Both the position numbers and the translations under genes were made by a program. Positions 1 to 6,813 of a DNA stretch of 18,900 bases are shown piece by piece. A model generated the notes under the pieces. It was not told where the DNA came from and did no database searches. It saw only the letters and a program-made list of their open reading frames with translations. The DNA comes from Candidatus Andersenbacteria bacterium RIFCSPHIGHO2_02_FULL_45_11 (GTDB lineage: Bacteria > Patescibacteriota > Andersenbacteria > UBA10190): NCBI GenBank assembly GCA_001817055.1, contig MHHP01000032.1, positions 1 to 18,900 on the forward strand, written 5' to 3'. The stretch's first letter is position 1, and every line of letters starts with the position of its first letter.

Positions 1-62
1 TTGCTCACAGTCCGAGACTCCGTAAGCCCTTCTGCTACAAGCAAAGATTTATTCTAGTATTT

Positions 63-147
63 CCTCCCCTCATATGAGGGGAGGCGAGGTGGGGTCAGCT
101 CGTAGCATTACTACCCCCTCTCGCTCCCCCTTATACAAGGGGGAGAA
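63..147. repeat. Pair of inverted palindromic repeats downstream of tsaD
   Basis: Two copies of one GC-rich element lie head to head just after the tsaD stop. The first (63-95) has a perfect 22-base palindrome at 63-84, with arms CCTCCCCTCAT, followed by a GAGGTGGGGT tail. The second (113-145) is in the opposite orientation: stem CTCCCCCTT at 124-132, loop ATAC, stem AAGGGGGAG at 137-145, with the tail ACCCCCTCTC at 113-122. The two tails are complementary at 8 of 10 positions, so the whole block could fold as a large compound hairpin. It may terminate tsaD transcripts, but no T-tract follows on the minus strand. A third copy lies inside tsaD at 791-834. Confidence 0.8.
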
Positions 148-150
148 ATA

Positions 151-1224
151 TTACAGAGAAAAATTTTCGATACTCACTCGCGCGATTGCGTCTACTTCTC
201 GCCAGCTTTTTATTCTTCCAGCTTCATACGCAAAAATCCCTGCTTGGCCAATCATTGTTGCGTTATCGCCGCAGAGCGTTGCAGGAGCTAAGAGTAATGG
301 GATCTGCAACGTATCTGCTTCTTTTTGGATTCGACTTTGCAGCGCCTGATTTGCCGCCACCCCTCCTGCAAGCAGAATTGCTTTGTATTCTCTCCCTTCT
401 GTTGCTTGCACGAGCTTTTTTGCGAGAGAATCTACAACTGCAGCTTGAAAACTCGCCGCGATATCAGCTTTTTGATTTTCAGTCATCTCTTCTCCCAATT
501 CCTGTACTTGATACAACACAGCAGTTTTTAAACCGGAATAGCTAAAATTACAATCTTTTGAATGAAGCATAGGGCGAGGAAAATTGAATGCTTTCGCATT
601 CCCTTCTGCTGCAAGACGACTGACATGCACGCCTCCCGGGTATGGCAGGCCGAGCATACGCGCCACTTTATCGAATACTTCTCCAATTGCATCATCGAGT
701 GTTTCTCCTAAAATCTTGTATGTAAGATGCGATGGAATTTCAATCAGCATAGTGTGGCCGCCGGAAACGATGAGCGCGAGTGCGGGGAAAAGTTCTCTCC
801 CCCTGCCCGAGGGGGAGCTGGAGGGGGTGGGAGTATTAGCAGCAAGCAACGCGGAGTATATGTGCCCTTCTATATGATGCACAGGAACTAATGGCTTATC
901 CCAAGCAAATGCCAGCGTTCTAGCTGCTTGTACGCCCACCACAAGTGCTGGCATTAAACCCGGGCCTACGGTTACTGCAATAGCATCGATGTCATCTTTT
1001 GTGCATTCTGCTTGGTGAAGAGCAGACGTAATCATTGGGCCAATCACATTCAAGTGCTCCCTTGCTGCAACTTCAGGAATAACACCTCCGGTTACTTCGT
1101 GAATGCTTGCCTGGGATGTGACTAATTCAGAAAGTACGGTTATCCCATCCCCTTCCTTACGCACTACAGAAACCCCCGTTTCGTCACAGGAAGATTCGAT
1201 TGCGAGAAGCGTACATGGTTTCAT
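151..1224 (-). CDS. tsaD: tRNA N6-adenosine threonylcarbamoyltransferase TsaD
   Basis: TsaD transfers the threonylcarbamoyl group to A37 of ANN-decoding tRNAs, working in the cytoplasm with TsaB and TsaE. The protein has the Kae1/TsaD signature from end to end: LAIESSCDETGVSV near the N-terminus, the metal-binding HHIEGH, SGGHT, and GDNATMIG near the C-terminus. The ATG at 1224 is chosen because it puts the family start (MKPCTLLAIESSCDET) in the usual place; a GTG at 1254 would add 10 residues. This gives 357 residues, about 20 more than E. coli TsaD. Much of the excess is NTPTPSSSPSGRGREL, between HHIEGH and SGGHT, encoded by a palindromic repeat. A TATAGT hexamer lies 6 bases before the ATG and no Shine-Dalgarno is visible. 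The AAA+ gene is transcribed divergently. Confidence 0.95.
   Translation of the reverse strand: MKPCTLLAIESSCDETGVSVVRKEGDGITVLSELVTSQASIHEVTGGVIPEVAAREHLNVIGPMITSALHQAECTKDDIDAIAVTVGPGLMPALVVGVQAARTLAFAWDKPLVPVHHIEGHIYSALLAANTPTPSSSPSGRGRELFPALALIVSGGHTMLIEIPSHLTYKILGETLDDAIGEVFDKVARMLGLPYPGGVHVSRLAAEGNAKAFNFPRPMLHSKDCNFSYSGLKTAVLYQVQELGEEMTENQKADIAASFQAAVVDSLAKKLVQATEGREYKAILLAGGVAANQALQSRIQKEADTLQIPLLLAPATLCGDNATMIGQAGIFAYEAGRIKSWREVDAIARVSIENFSL
791..834. repeat. Palindromic repeat inserted in frame within tsaD
   Basis: Stem CTCCCCCT (797-804), loop GCCCG, stem AGGGGGAG (810-817), then a GGAGGGGGT tail. This matches the elements at 63-95 and 113-145 in core, tail and order. Read on the minus strand it encodes Pro/Ser/Gly/Arg-rich residues in a TsaD loop without breaking the frame. 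Confidence 0.8.
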
Positions 1225-1289
1225 TGCATCACTATATATGCCTATCCACTCCACAGCAAATAGCTTATATAAAATCTGTATAGAGCCAT

Positions 1290-1370
1290 TTACTATCTAC
1301 TACCATTTACTATACTACTAGAATAGTATAGTAATTGCACTTACTGTACTACTGTGATAGTATAAGTAAT
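1290..1370. promoter_or_regulatory. Tandem dyad operator and promoter before the AAA+ ATPase gene
   Basis: Two 30-34 base units in tandem (1307-1340 and 1341-1370) share the pattern TTACTrTACTACT-n-ATAGTATA. The first contains a perfect inverted repeat ACTATACTA / TAGTATAGT with a 6-base spacer; the second is an imperfect version. A partial unit TTACTATCTACTACC starts at 1290, so starts fall at 1290, 1307 and 1341, steps of 17 and 34 bases. The second unit contains an extended -10-like element (TG, A, TAGTAT at 1358-1363), 7 bases before the ATG at 1371. A protein bound to the units would cover the promoter. Autoregulation by the downstream winged-helix protein is inference. Confidence 0.6.
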
Positions 1371-2810
1371 ATGGACGCAATTAAAAAAGCTGAGATAGTA
1401 GAATACCTGCAAAACCGTATTCGGGTAACAGATACCATGCTGCGAGCTCAAGTCCAGGGCCGCGATGGCAAGCCATACCCTCAGCGCCCGATATATAATG
1501 AGGCTATACGCCATATACGGGGATTCCTTGGTGCAGGGACGGAACCTCGTTGGCTCATTATCCCCGGACTACGCGGAGTTGGGAAAACGACGTTGCTTGC
1601 CCAGCTGTTTCTCCGTGCTATCCCCCGCGATGAGGCACAAGCATTTTACCTTTCCATTGACGAGATAGTGAGGCAGTTCAAAATCACGCTTTGGGAACTC
1701 ATGGAGGCGTATGAAGAAATCCTACGAAAGCCACTTGAACTTTTGGACCGTCCCGTATTCTTCTTTTTCGATGAAGTACACTATGACCCTGATTGGGATG
1801 CAGCGATTAAAACCTTTTATGACCGATCAAAAAATATCTTTATTATTTGTACCGGATCATCTGCAACCCTCTTACGGAAACAAATCAGCGCCGATAGCGC
1901 ACGCCGCGCATATATCCTGGAAATGCTGCCCCTTCGATTCACTGAATACATGAATTTACTGGAGAATAAGGATCTGGTCAGCGATGTATCGAAAGAAATT
2001 TCAAGCATCCTGTTTGGATCCAGTACTGCAGCTGAAGTAGTTGAGCGACTTACTGATTTTAAAAGCAGGGTTGCTGACTATTGGGCAACGATAGCAAAAA
2101 CAGACATCGACCGTTTTTTCACCTATGGCTCACTCCCTTTTACCCTTGTCATTCCTGATGAGCAGGTAATCTTGAATCAACTGGATCAAGTACTTCAGCG
2201 CATCATTTACACGGATATTGCGCAAGTTAACAGCTTTGATACCGAAACACTTACAAAACTCTATCGCCTTGTGTACATGCTCTCTGAAAGCAATGAAGTA
2301 AGTATGACAAAAATAGCAACATTGCTCGATGTCTCAAAAGATACCGTACGCTCTATGCTGAATGCGCTTGAGAATGCCGATGTAGTGCATCGAGCCCCTG
2401 CACATGGCTCACAGGCAACTCAGGCGCGCAAACCAATAAAGTATCTTTTTACCAGCCCCGCAATTCGATATTTCTTACTAACACGACGAGATTCTGCAAG
2501 AGCTTTGGAAGATATGAAAGGGAAATTATTTGAAGATGTTGCTGGGCTACTCTTGCGCTACGCATTACAACATCGCCTTGATGCATCCCTTACCTATGAT
2601 GCAATACCACAAGGTGCTGACTTTATCGTTCGTTTTAGTCTGAAACGCATTCCGATTGAGGTCGGGTATAACAAAAAAAGCACGAAACAAGTTCAAGTAT
2701 CCCTTCAGCGCCATAAGGCAGCCTATGGCCTGCTTGTTACAAACGCAGAAGATCTTTCGTATTCAAACAGCATCGCTACCATCCCGCTTCAATATTTCTT
2801 GTTGCTGTAA
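1371..2810 (+). CDS. AAA+ ATPase with winged helix and nuclease-like C-terminus (DUF4143-type)
   Basis: A 479-residue single-gene unit of the archaeal-type/DUF4143 ATPase group. Walker A is GLRGVGKT (66-73), Walker B is PVFFFFDE (128-135), and a sensor-like TGSS follows at 161-164. A winged-helix segment is readable around NEVSMTKIATLLDVSKDTV. The C-terminal part (GADFIVRF...RIPIEVGYNKKS) has the layout of a PD-(D/E)xK fold, but the usual ExK reads EVG, so nuclease activity is doubtful. The family is multicopy and fast-evolving, and its cellular role is not established. The start at 1371 is preferred over a TTG at 1335 because the region between is the operator-like repeat. It runs away from tsaD and ends 15 bases before the opposing tRNA-Glu, with no terminator hairpin seen. 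Confidence 0.85.
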   Translation: MDAIKKAEIVEYLQNRIRVTDTMLRAQVQGRDGKPYPQRPIYNEAIRHIRGFLGAGTEPRWLIIPGLRGVGKTTLLAQLFLRAIPRDEAQAFYLSIDEIVRQFKITLWELMEAYEEILRKPLELLDRPVFFFFDEVHYDPDWDAAIKTFYDRSKNIFIICTGSSATLLRKQISADSARRAYILEMLPLRFTEYMNLLENKDLVSDVSKEISSILFGSSTAAEVVERLTDFKSRVADYWATIAKTDIDRFFTYGSLPFTLVIPDEQVILNQLDQVLQRIIYTDIAQVNSFDTETLTKLYRLVYMLSESNEVSMTKIATLLDVSKDTVRSMLNALENADVVHRAPAHGSQATQARKPIKYLFTSPAIRYFLLTRRDSARALEDMKGKLFEDVAGLLLRYALQHRLDASLTYDAIPQGADFIVRFSLKRIPIEVGYNKKSTKQVQVSLQRHKAAYGLLVTNAEDLSYSNSIATIPLQYFLLL

Positions 2811-2825
2811 TATTCGCTTAGCGTG

Positions 2826-2897
2826 TAGCTCCAAGGGGAATCGAACCCCTGTTTCCGCCTTGAAAGGGCAGCGTCCTAGCCGTTAGACGATGAAGCC
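2826..2897 (-). tRNA. tRNA-Glu (anticodon UUC)
   Basis: A 72-base cloverleaf: acceptor GGCTTCA / TGGAGCT, D-arm closed by GTC/GAC, anticodon stem CTGCC/GGCGG around loop CTTTCAA (anticodon TTC), T-arm AGGGG-TTCGATT-CCCCT, discriminator A. The acceptor opens with a G-U pair. The 3' CCA is not encoded (CAC follows the discriminator), so a CCA-adding enzyme is needed. Confidence 0.97.
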
Positions 2898-2945
2898 GTA
2901 TATTCGTTTTTATCAGCTTTCTGGCAAAAAGTCCATATTTGCATG

Positions 2946-2974
2946 AAAAAACGGACCGCTGCGATAGCGATCCG
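2946..2974 (-). terminator. Minus-strand intrinsic terminator upstream of tRNA-Glu
   Basis: Hairpin CGGACCGCT / AGCGATCCG with one mismatch and a 5-base loop (2952-2974), followed on the minus strand by a run of six T. It would stop antisense transcription coming from the region of the next gene before it reaches tRNA-Glu. Confidence 0.5.
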
Positions 2975-2990
2975 CCAATATAACATCGTG

Positions 2991-3003
2991 TATGATTGTC
3001 ACT
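2991..3003 (+). promoter_or_regulatory. -10-like element of a possible leaderless mRNA
   Basis: TATGAT at 2991-2996 ends 7 bases before the ATG at 3004, and no Shine-Dalgarno is present. No convincing -35 was found. Confidence 0.35.
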
Positions 3004-3573
3004 ATGACAGGCACAACGCATCAGCTGATTGCACTGCTAGCAGCATTTTGGATATTAACCATGTATCCCGTTTCCCTTGGCCCTGTACTGGCAATTATTG
3101 CTATATTTGCCGTAATGATCGGTGCCGTAACTCCTGATCTGGACCACCCTGCAACGAATATTTTAAAGCGCACCATTGGCGGTAAGCTCGTACACCGGCT
3201 CTTTACCGCATTTTCTGGCGGCCACCGGCATTTTACGCATGGATTACTCGGTATTAGTGCAATATATTTTTTTCTTCACTGGATTATTGTCCAATTTCTT
3301 CAACCTGTTTACCACCCCCAGCTACTCACCTTATTATATGCGTTTATGATTGGATATATCTCTCACCCCATTGCGGATACATTAACTGATCAAGGAGTGC
3401 CGTGGCTGTGGCCGATTGCGTGGAATATAAAAATACCGCCTGGGCCGGAAGAAGTGCGGGTTACAACGGAAAGTTTTGTTGAAATTATTTTGCTGCGTGG
3501 ATCGCTATTATTTGCATTGGCATTATTGCTTTCAAGCCATTGGAGCGTACTAGTCCTCTTATTTGCCCGTTAA
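3004..3573 (+). CDS. Membrane-bound metal-dependent hydrolase, YdjM/DUF457 family
   Basis: A 189-residue inner-membrane protein of the YdjM (DUF457) family, of unknown substrate. Family metal-ligand candidates are all present: H6 (TTHQ), PDLDH at 44-48, GGHRHFTHG at 72-80, and SHPIADTLTDQG at 120-131. Hydrophobic segments at about 8-40, 81-100, 105-120 and the C-terminus suggest four membrane spans. The ATG at 3004 is chosen because it places TTHQ at the family position and has a -10-like TATGAT 7 bases upstream; an in-frame ATG at 2992 would add four residues. It is a single-gene unit ending in the bidirectional terminator shared with the convergent CxxC gene. Confidence 0.8.
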   Translation: MTGTTHQLIALLAAFWILTMYPVSLGPVLAIIAIFAVMIGAVTPDLDHPATNILKRTIGGKLVHRLFTAFSGGHRHFTHGLLGISAIYFFLHWIIVQFLQPVYHPQLLTLLYAFMIGYISHPIADTLTDQGVPWLWPIAWNIKIPPGPEEVRVTTESFVEIILLRGSLLFALALLLSSHWSVLVLLFAR

Positions 3574-3586
3574 CGTTCGCGTCCAC

Positions 3587-3616
3587 GAAAAAACTCGGGT
3601 TGCCCCGAGTTTTTTT
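3587..3616. terminator. Bidirectional intrinsic terminator
   Basis: Perfect 7-bp stem ACTCGGG (3593-3599) / CCCGAGT (3604-3610), loop TTGC, with an A-run before and a T-run after. It sits between convergent genes ending at 3573 (+) and 3634 (-) and can serve both. Confidence 0.9.
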
Positions 3617-3633
3617 GTACTTACGCCTTTCGA

Positions 3634-3924
3634 TTACATTCGATCGCGCTTGTAATGTTCCCGGCAATATACCGGACGTCCTTCTGATGGTTGGAATGGA
3701 ACTTGGGTAGGTGTACCGCATGTTGCGCATACTGCGTCAAACATAGGCCGGTTAGCCCCGCCGAATCCTGCTCCTGCGCCTCCTGTGCGTTCTCCTTTCA
3801 TCTGACGGAAGCAGTCATTACAATAGACTGGCCTGTCGCCTGATGGTTGGAATGGAACTTGCGTTTCATTTCCGCACTTGGAACACGTAGCGTCAAACAT
3901 TGGACGATCTGAGTTAAAATTCAT
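3634..3924 (-). CDS. Two-domain CxxC-x17-CxxC zinc-ribbon protein
   Basis: A 96-residue protein made of two copies of the short CxxC-x17-CxxC domain joined by a Gly/Ala-rich linker. Copy 1 has CSKC, 17 residues, then CNDC. Copy 2 has CATC, 17 residues, then CREH, so its last ligand is His instead of Cys. Both share RPMFDA before and TQVPFQPS...RPVYC within. Each copy should bind one zinc. The domain is common in Patescibacteria and its function is unknown; a nucleic-acid or protein-binding role is only a guess. A GGTGA Shine-Dalgarno lies about 6 bases before the ATG, inside a small GGTGA/TCACC palindrome that could partly hide it. Confidence 0.88.
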   Translation of the reverse strand: MNFNSDRPMFDATCSKCGNETQVPFQPSGDRPVYCNDCFRQMKGERTGGAGAGFGGANRPMFDAVCATCGTPTQVPFQPSEGRPVYCREHYKRDRM

Positions 3925-4050
3925 GGTGAAGTCACCGCCTTTCGTTTTAGAAGTTCGAGGCCATAACGCTTTATCTCTGACGCTCGATTCTTCGAAAACG
4001 AATGCTTCGTACGTCTTACTTGAGCTCTATGTTCCCTCGTAGATTCACTA

Positions 4051-4080
4051 TTGCACAAAAGTGCCTATTGTGCAAGTTTT
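4051..4080 (+). terminator. Hairpin with T-tract over the 3' end of the VanW gene
   Basis: Stem TTGCACAA (4051-4058) / TTGTGCAA (4068-4075) followed by GTTTTT on the plus strand. The VanW stop codon (4065-4067) lies in the loop. As a terminator it points against that gene, so it would block antisense transcription; on the minus strand there is no T-tract. Nothing else is visible in the 3925-4050 gap. Confidence 0.4.
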
Positions 4081-5216
4081 TCGCCGTTTGCCTCTGTAGC
4101 GTGCGGGAATTTATCAGGAGACTGATATTTGGAAACAAAGTTCTCTTCACGGATTATTTTCCCTGCTTTTGTGACAATTTGAGCTACTGCGGCAGTTAGA
4201 GAGCCATCTGGCTTCTTCTCTGTAGTGAACGGGCCGTTTATTTTAACTACCCTGCCATCGCTTGTGCCCAATACTTCGAACCTCACTTTTGATCCGACAA
4301 CTGCAGTCTTGAGAAGAATCGGTGTTTTCATATCGTTTTTGAACCTAAAATCGGGAGATGGTTGATATACTGTTGCGTCGTACCCTGGTGCACCGTAGTA
4401 CGCCACCGGATACGAATGATTTCGGCGAACGGTAATATCGAGCCCTGCCTGCATCGCCGCACGGAATGCCGTAGTAGAAACTTGGCAAATACCCCCTCCA
4501 AACTCTGGAGTTGTTACATTTTCTTTGATCACAAGCTCGGGCAAGTACCCATTTTGCTCATCTACTCCCCCCAAATACGTATTAAACGAGAATTCTTCGC
4601 CCGGCATCACCACTACACCATTAAACCGTGTAGTTCCTACCTTAATATTATGTACGCGATTTTTCGGACTCCCTGCGAAACTCGTTTCCCCCGTCGTTAA
4701 CACATCTGGAAATTTCAATTTGGAGAAATCCTCTGCAGAAAATACAGATGGCCGATACTGCTTCATTAATACAACAACTGATGCTTTACCACTCACAAGG
4801 GCACTGCGCAGTGCAAGCGATGTCTTAACACCATCCACAATACTTCCTTTTATGCCGCCCTTAATCATGACGATAGTTCCGTTTTCTCGCACAAACCTGC
4901 TCTGCTCCCCAATATTGTTTACTTGTGGAGATATGTGGATATTTACATATGAGTAAATTTTATCCGGACGTAGCTGCAAGAGTATAGTTCCATCTGCCGC
5001 CGTACGGGTTTTATAGAGCGTACGAGCCTTGGCGGCAGAGAGCTTCCATACACGCTTGCCATGCGAGAATTGAATGCCTTGGGTTTTTAACACTGCTGCC
5101 CTTTCCGCAGAAATCACTACCTCTTTAAGAAGCGCGGTATTAGCAGAAACCATGCTGGGCACCAATACGGCGCACAGCACTACGCTTATAAGCCTAATTC
5201 GTGCAATTAACATCAT
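4065..5216 (-). CDS. VanW family protein, secreted or membrane-anchored
   Basis: A 383-residue protein with an N-terminal signal peptide (hydrophobic stretch LISVVLCAVLVP, likely cleavage near VSA-N). The middle region resembles the PG_binding_4/YoaR region that often precedes VanW. The VanW core is clear: NRVHNIKVGTTRFNGVVVMPGEEFSFN, YLPELVIKENVTTPEFGGGI and CQVSTTAFRAAMQAGLDI, NHSYPVAYY, GYDATVY. The C-terminus has a G5-like segment. VanW is linked to vancomycin-resistance clusters but its biochemical function is unknown; a peptidoglycan-related role outside the membrane is likely. It is second in an operon with the 3D-domain gene and overlaps its 3' end by 23 bases, which suggests translational coupling. 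ATGs at 5216 and 5213 are both possible. Confidence 0.88.
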   Translation of the reverse strand: MMLIARIRLISVVLCAVLVPSMVSANTALLKEVVISAERAAVLKTQGIQFSHGKRVWKLSAAKARTLYKTRTAADGTILLQLRPDKIYSYVNIHISPQVNNIGEQSRFVRENGTIVMIKGGIKGSIVDGVKTSLALRSALVSGKASVVVLMKQYRPSVFSAEDFSKLKFPDVLTTGETSFAGSPKNRVHNIKVGTTRFNGVVVMPGEEFSFNTYLGGVDEQNGYLPELVIKENVTTPEFGGGICQVSTTAFRAAMQAGLDITVRRNHSYPVAYYGAPGYDATVYQPSPDFRFKNDMKTPILLKTAVVGSKVRFEVLGTSDGRVVKINGPFTTEKKPDGSLTAAVAQIVTKAGKIIREENFVSKYQSPDKFPHATEANGEKLAQ

Positions 5217-5853
5217 ATCGATTGGGGTCTTTATATGTTTTTGTTACAAGAAAATCAGCTATCGCACGCCACATGGTTTTCTCTGGCTCTGGAGAAACGA
5301 ATGGCGTAGGAGTTGGCTCTATCACATCGCCCGGCTCCCCATATCCAATAATGGTAATGGCAAGCTTTTTTCGTCCAAATTCAAGCGCTTCGCTCGTAGA
5401 TGGGAACCAAATATCCATATAATACCCATCATACCGTGCATTCATACGATCTTCTACGATATATTTCTTTCCATCTACAGATACGATTGTCCCCAGAGGA
5501 AGAAAATTTGTTGCTACCACACCCGGACGCACTGTTGTACCCGCCGCGGTAATGCACGGAGTTGCATCTGTTTGATACGGAGATGATGCGTATGCGCTGG
5601 ATTCAACGCGAAGCGTTGTTCCGATTTCTGGCCGAATCCGCGCATTTCGAATACCAAGGTATGACCATATTCGCTTCCACCAACTTTGCGACGGGGCATG
5701 TTCCCCATCAACACTAACAGAAAGATGTGCCGCCGTAAGAGATTGGTTAGATAAATACTGCTGCACAGGCTGTGCGTGTACGTTCATGCTGACACATGCG
5801 ACAACGGCAAGCATAAGTATAGATAAAACATAACGACGCTGCATATACATCAT
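5194..5853 (-). CDS. 3D-domain (double-psi beta-barrel) secreted protein
   Basis: About 219 residues. A signal peptide (MQRRYVLSILMLAVVACVSM, cleavage near VHA-Q) is followed by a 3D domain like that of Bacillus YabE/YocH and the MltA/RlpA fold. The three aspartates can be read in YQTDATPC, VEDRMN and MDIWF, together with GTIVSVDGKKYIVED. The domain is a peptidoglycan-active double-psi barrel, probably a lytic transglycosylase-type enzyme outside the membrane. The C-terminal tail is Pro/Glu-rich and then polar. Starts at 5853, 5850 and 5844 all give a signal peptide; the longest frame (5889) would overlap the divergent gene at 5869 and is less likely. It is first in the operon with the VanW gene, fitting a joint wall-remodelling role. 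Confidence 0.82.
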   Translation of the reverse strand: MMYMQRRYVLSILMLAVVACVSMNVHAQPVQQYLSNQSLTAAHLSVSVDGEHAPSQSWWKRIWSYLGIRNARIRPEIGTTLRVESSAYASSPYQTDATPCITAAGTTVRPGVVATNFLPLGTIVSVDGKKYIVEDRMNARYDGYYMDIWFPSTSEALEFGRKKLAITIIGYGEPGDVIEPTPTPFVSPEPEKTMWRAIADFLVTKTYKDPNRYDVNCTN

Positions 5854-5868
5854 GGTACACTTGAATGC
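5852..5868. promoter_or_regulatory. Divergent promoter with extended -10 for the PLC-like gene
   Basis: On the plus strand TG-G-TACACT (-10 at 5856-5861) ends 7 bases before the ATG at 5869, predicting a leaderless mRNA. Only 15 bases separate this ATG from the divergent ATG at 5853. A weaker TACCAT (minus strand, 5852-5857) lies 7 bases before the ATG at 5844. Confidence 0.45.
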
Positions 5869-6486
5869 ATGGCGGGAGAAATAGCGCACATTATATATGC
5901 AGCACGGCTGCTGACCGTACTAAAATCCCGAGTGTCCCATCACTCGTACTGGATTGGCACTGTCTTTCCCGATATATATAGGATTGCACCCACACAACGC
6001 TACCCTACCCACCCGAAACACGTACGACTTTCGGCATTGGTTGGTTCCAATGACTTTATAACCGGCATGCGCGCGCATGCATGGATTGATGAAACATACG
6101 ATCATTATATAAAAGAACATCGAGTATACGAACGATTGCCGTGGCATCCACTAAATCCCCTTGCGCTCGAACTATTTCAAGACGAAATGCTGTATGCAGC
6201 ATTTGAAGATTGGGGAATTGTGCGCCGTGCATTGGGGACAGCTCATCCGGATGAACTAAAAATAATCCATGACGAGCCGCTTATTCAAACATGGCATACC
6301 ATGCTCGAAAATTATTTCCGCGCTGCGCCTTCTGACACATCGCGCGCCGCATTGCTAGAAGCGCATGGAGTTTCTTCGGAATTAACGGGAGAGATCAACC
6401 AAATCGTTCACGCGTTACGCAATACAAATACTGCAAAAGAAATACTGAACGGATACATCGGAGAATTAGAACACATGCTTACATAA
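5869..6486 (+). CDS. Zinc-dependent phospholipase C-like protein
   Basis: A 205-residue protein with the layout of the Zn_dep_PLPC group: MAGEIAH at the N-terminus (H7), a HH pair at 24-25, WIGTVFPDI (D35), H48, and MRAHAWIDETYDHYI (H70, D74, H79). These are the expected zinc ligands of an all-helical hydrolase. No signal peptide is seen, so it is probably cytoplasmic, and its substrate is unknown; short proteins of this type are widespread in Patescibacteria. No Shine-Dalgarno precedes the ATG, but an extended -10 ends 7 bases upstream. It is a single-gene unit ending in a strong bidirectional terminator. Confidence 0.7.
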   Translation: MAGEIAHIIYAARLLTVLKSRVSHHSYWIGTVFPDIYRIAPTQRYPTHPKHVRLSALVGSNDFITGMRAHAWIDETYDHYIKEHRVYERLPWHPLNPLALELFQDEMLYAAFEDWGIVRRALGTAHPDELKIIHDEPLIQTWHTMLENYFRAAPSDTSRAALLEAHGVSSELTGEINQIVHALRNTNTAKEILNGYIGELEHMLT

Positions 6487-6501
6487 AAAATGTAGCGCAA
6501 T

Positions 6502-6534
6502 AAAAAATCCCCTACCTGCAGGCGGGGGATTTTT
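6502..6534. terminator. Bidirectional intrinsic terminator
   Basis: Stem AAAATCCCC (6504-6512) / GGGGATTTT (6525-6533) with a 12-base loop containing the palindrome CCTGCAGG. The A-run before and T-run after make it work both ways, for the convergent genes ending at 6486 (+) and 6543 (-). Confidence 0.9.
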
Positions 6535-6542
6535 AGTAACGC

Positions 6543-6683
6543 TTATTTGCGTTTCTTTTTGCGAGAGGTGGCCTTCTTTGCAGGCTTCCTTTTCGTTGTC
6601 TTCTTAGCAGTCTTCTTTACTGCCTTACGACGAGCTGGTTTCCTCTTAGCAGTCTTACGAGCTGCTTTCTTCTTAGCTGGCAT
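6543..6683 (-). CDS. Lysine-rich histone H1-like DNA-binding protein
   Basis: A 46-residue, extremely basic protein, almost only Lys, Arg, Ala, Pro and Thr, with the near repeat KTAKRKPA / KTTKRKPA. It resembles bacterial H1-like proteins and the C-terminal tails of AlgP-type proteins, which compact DNA without sequence specificity. A nucleoid role is inferred from composition. The start (MPAKKKAARK) follows a strong AGGAGG Shine-Dalgarno 8 bases upstream, the best ribosome binding site in the window, suggesting high expression. A longer open frame to 6845 is rejected because it bypasses this site. The gene has its own promoter and a leader of about 100 bases. Confidence 0.82.
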   Translation of the reverse strand: MPAKKKAARKTAKRKPARRKAVKKTAKKTTKRKPAKKATSRKKKRK

Positions 6684-6805
6684 AGGTACCACCTCCTCTC
6701 CCAAATGCAATGTAGCATTCCGAATGAAATGCATGCGCACGCATGATGCGCGCACAATGAACTGTTTCCCCTCCAATAAACATTTCATCCATACTGAATG
6801 TGTTC
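6684..6805 (-). promoter_or_regulatory. Promoter and structured leader of the H1-like gene
   Basis: On the minus strand, TGCACA, a 17-base spacer and TATACT preceded by TG-A (extended -10) lie just over the end of the upstream CarS-like gene, whose stop codon is part of the -10 region. The transcript would have a leader of about 100 bases containing self-complementary GC-rich runs (TGCGCGCA and TGCGTGCGCA around 6730-6760). Most other genes here appear to have no leader at all. Confidence 0.5.
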
Positions 6806-6813
6806 CTAGTATA

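Noticed and set aside
63..147. CRISPR-like repeats
   Set aside because: The copies are inverted, few and without regular spacers; they are palindromic elements.
1335..1370. TTG start at 1335 for the AAA+ ATPase
   Set aside because: It would translate the operator-like repeat; the ATG at 1371 has a -10 element at leaderless distance and begins the family-like sequence.
5854..5889. Start of the 3D-domain gene at 5889
   Set aside because: It would overlap the divergent PLC-like gene and its promoter, and it puts extra polar residues before a normal signal peptide that begins at 5853-5844.
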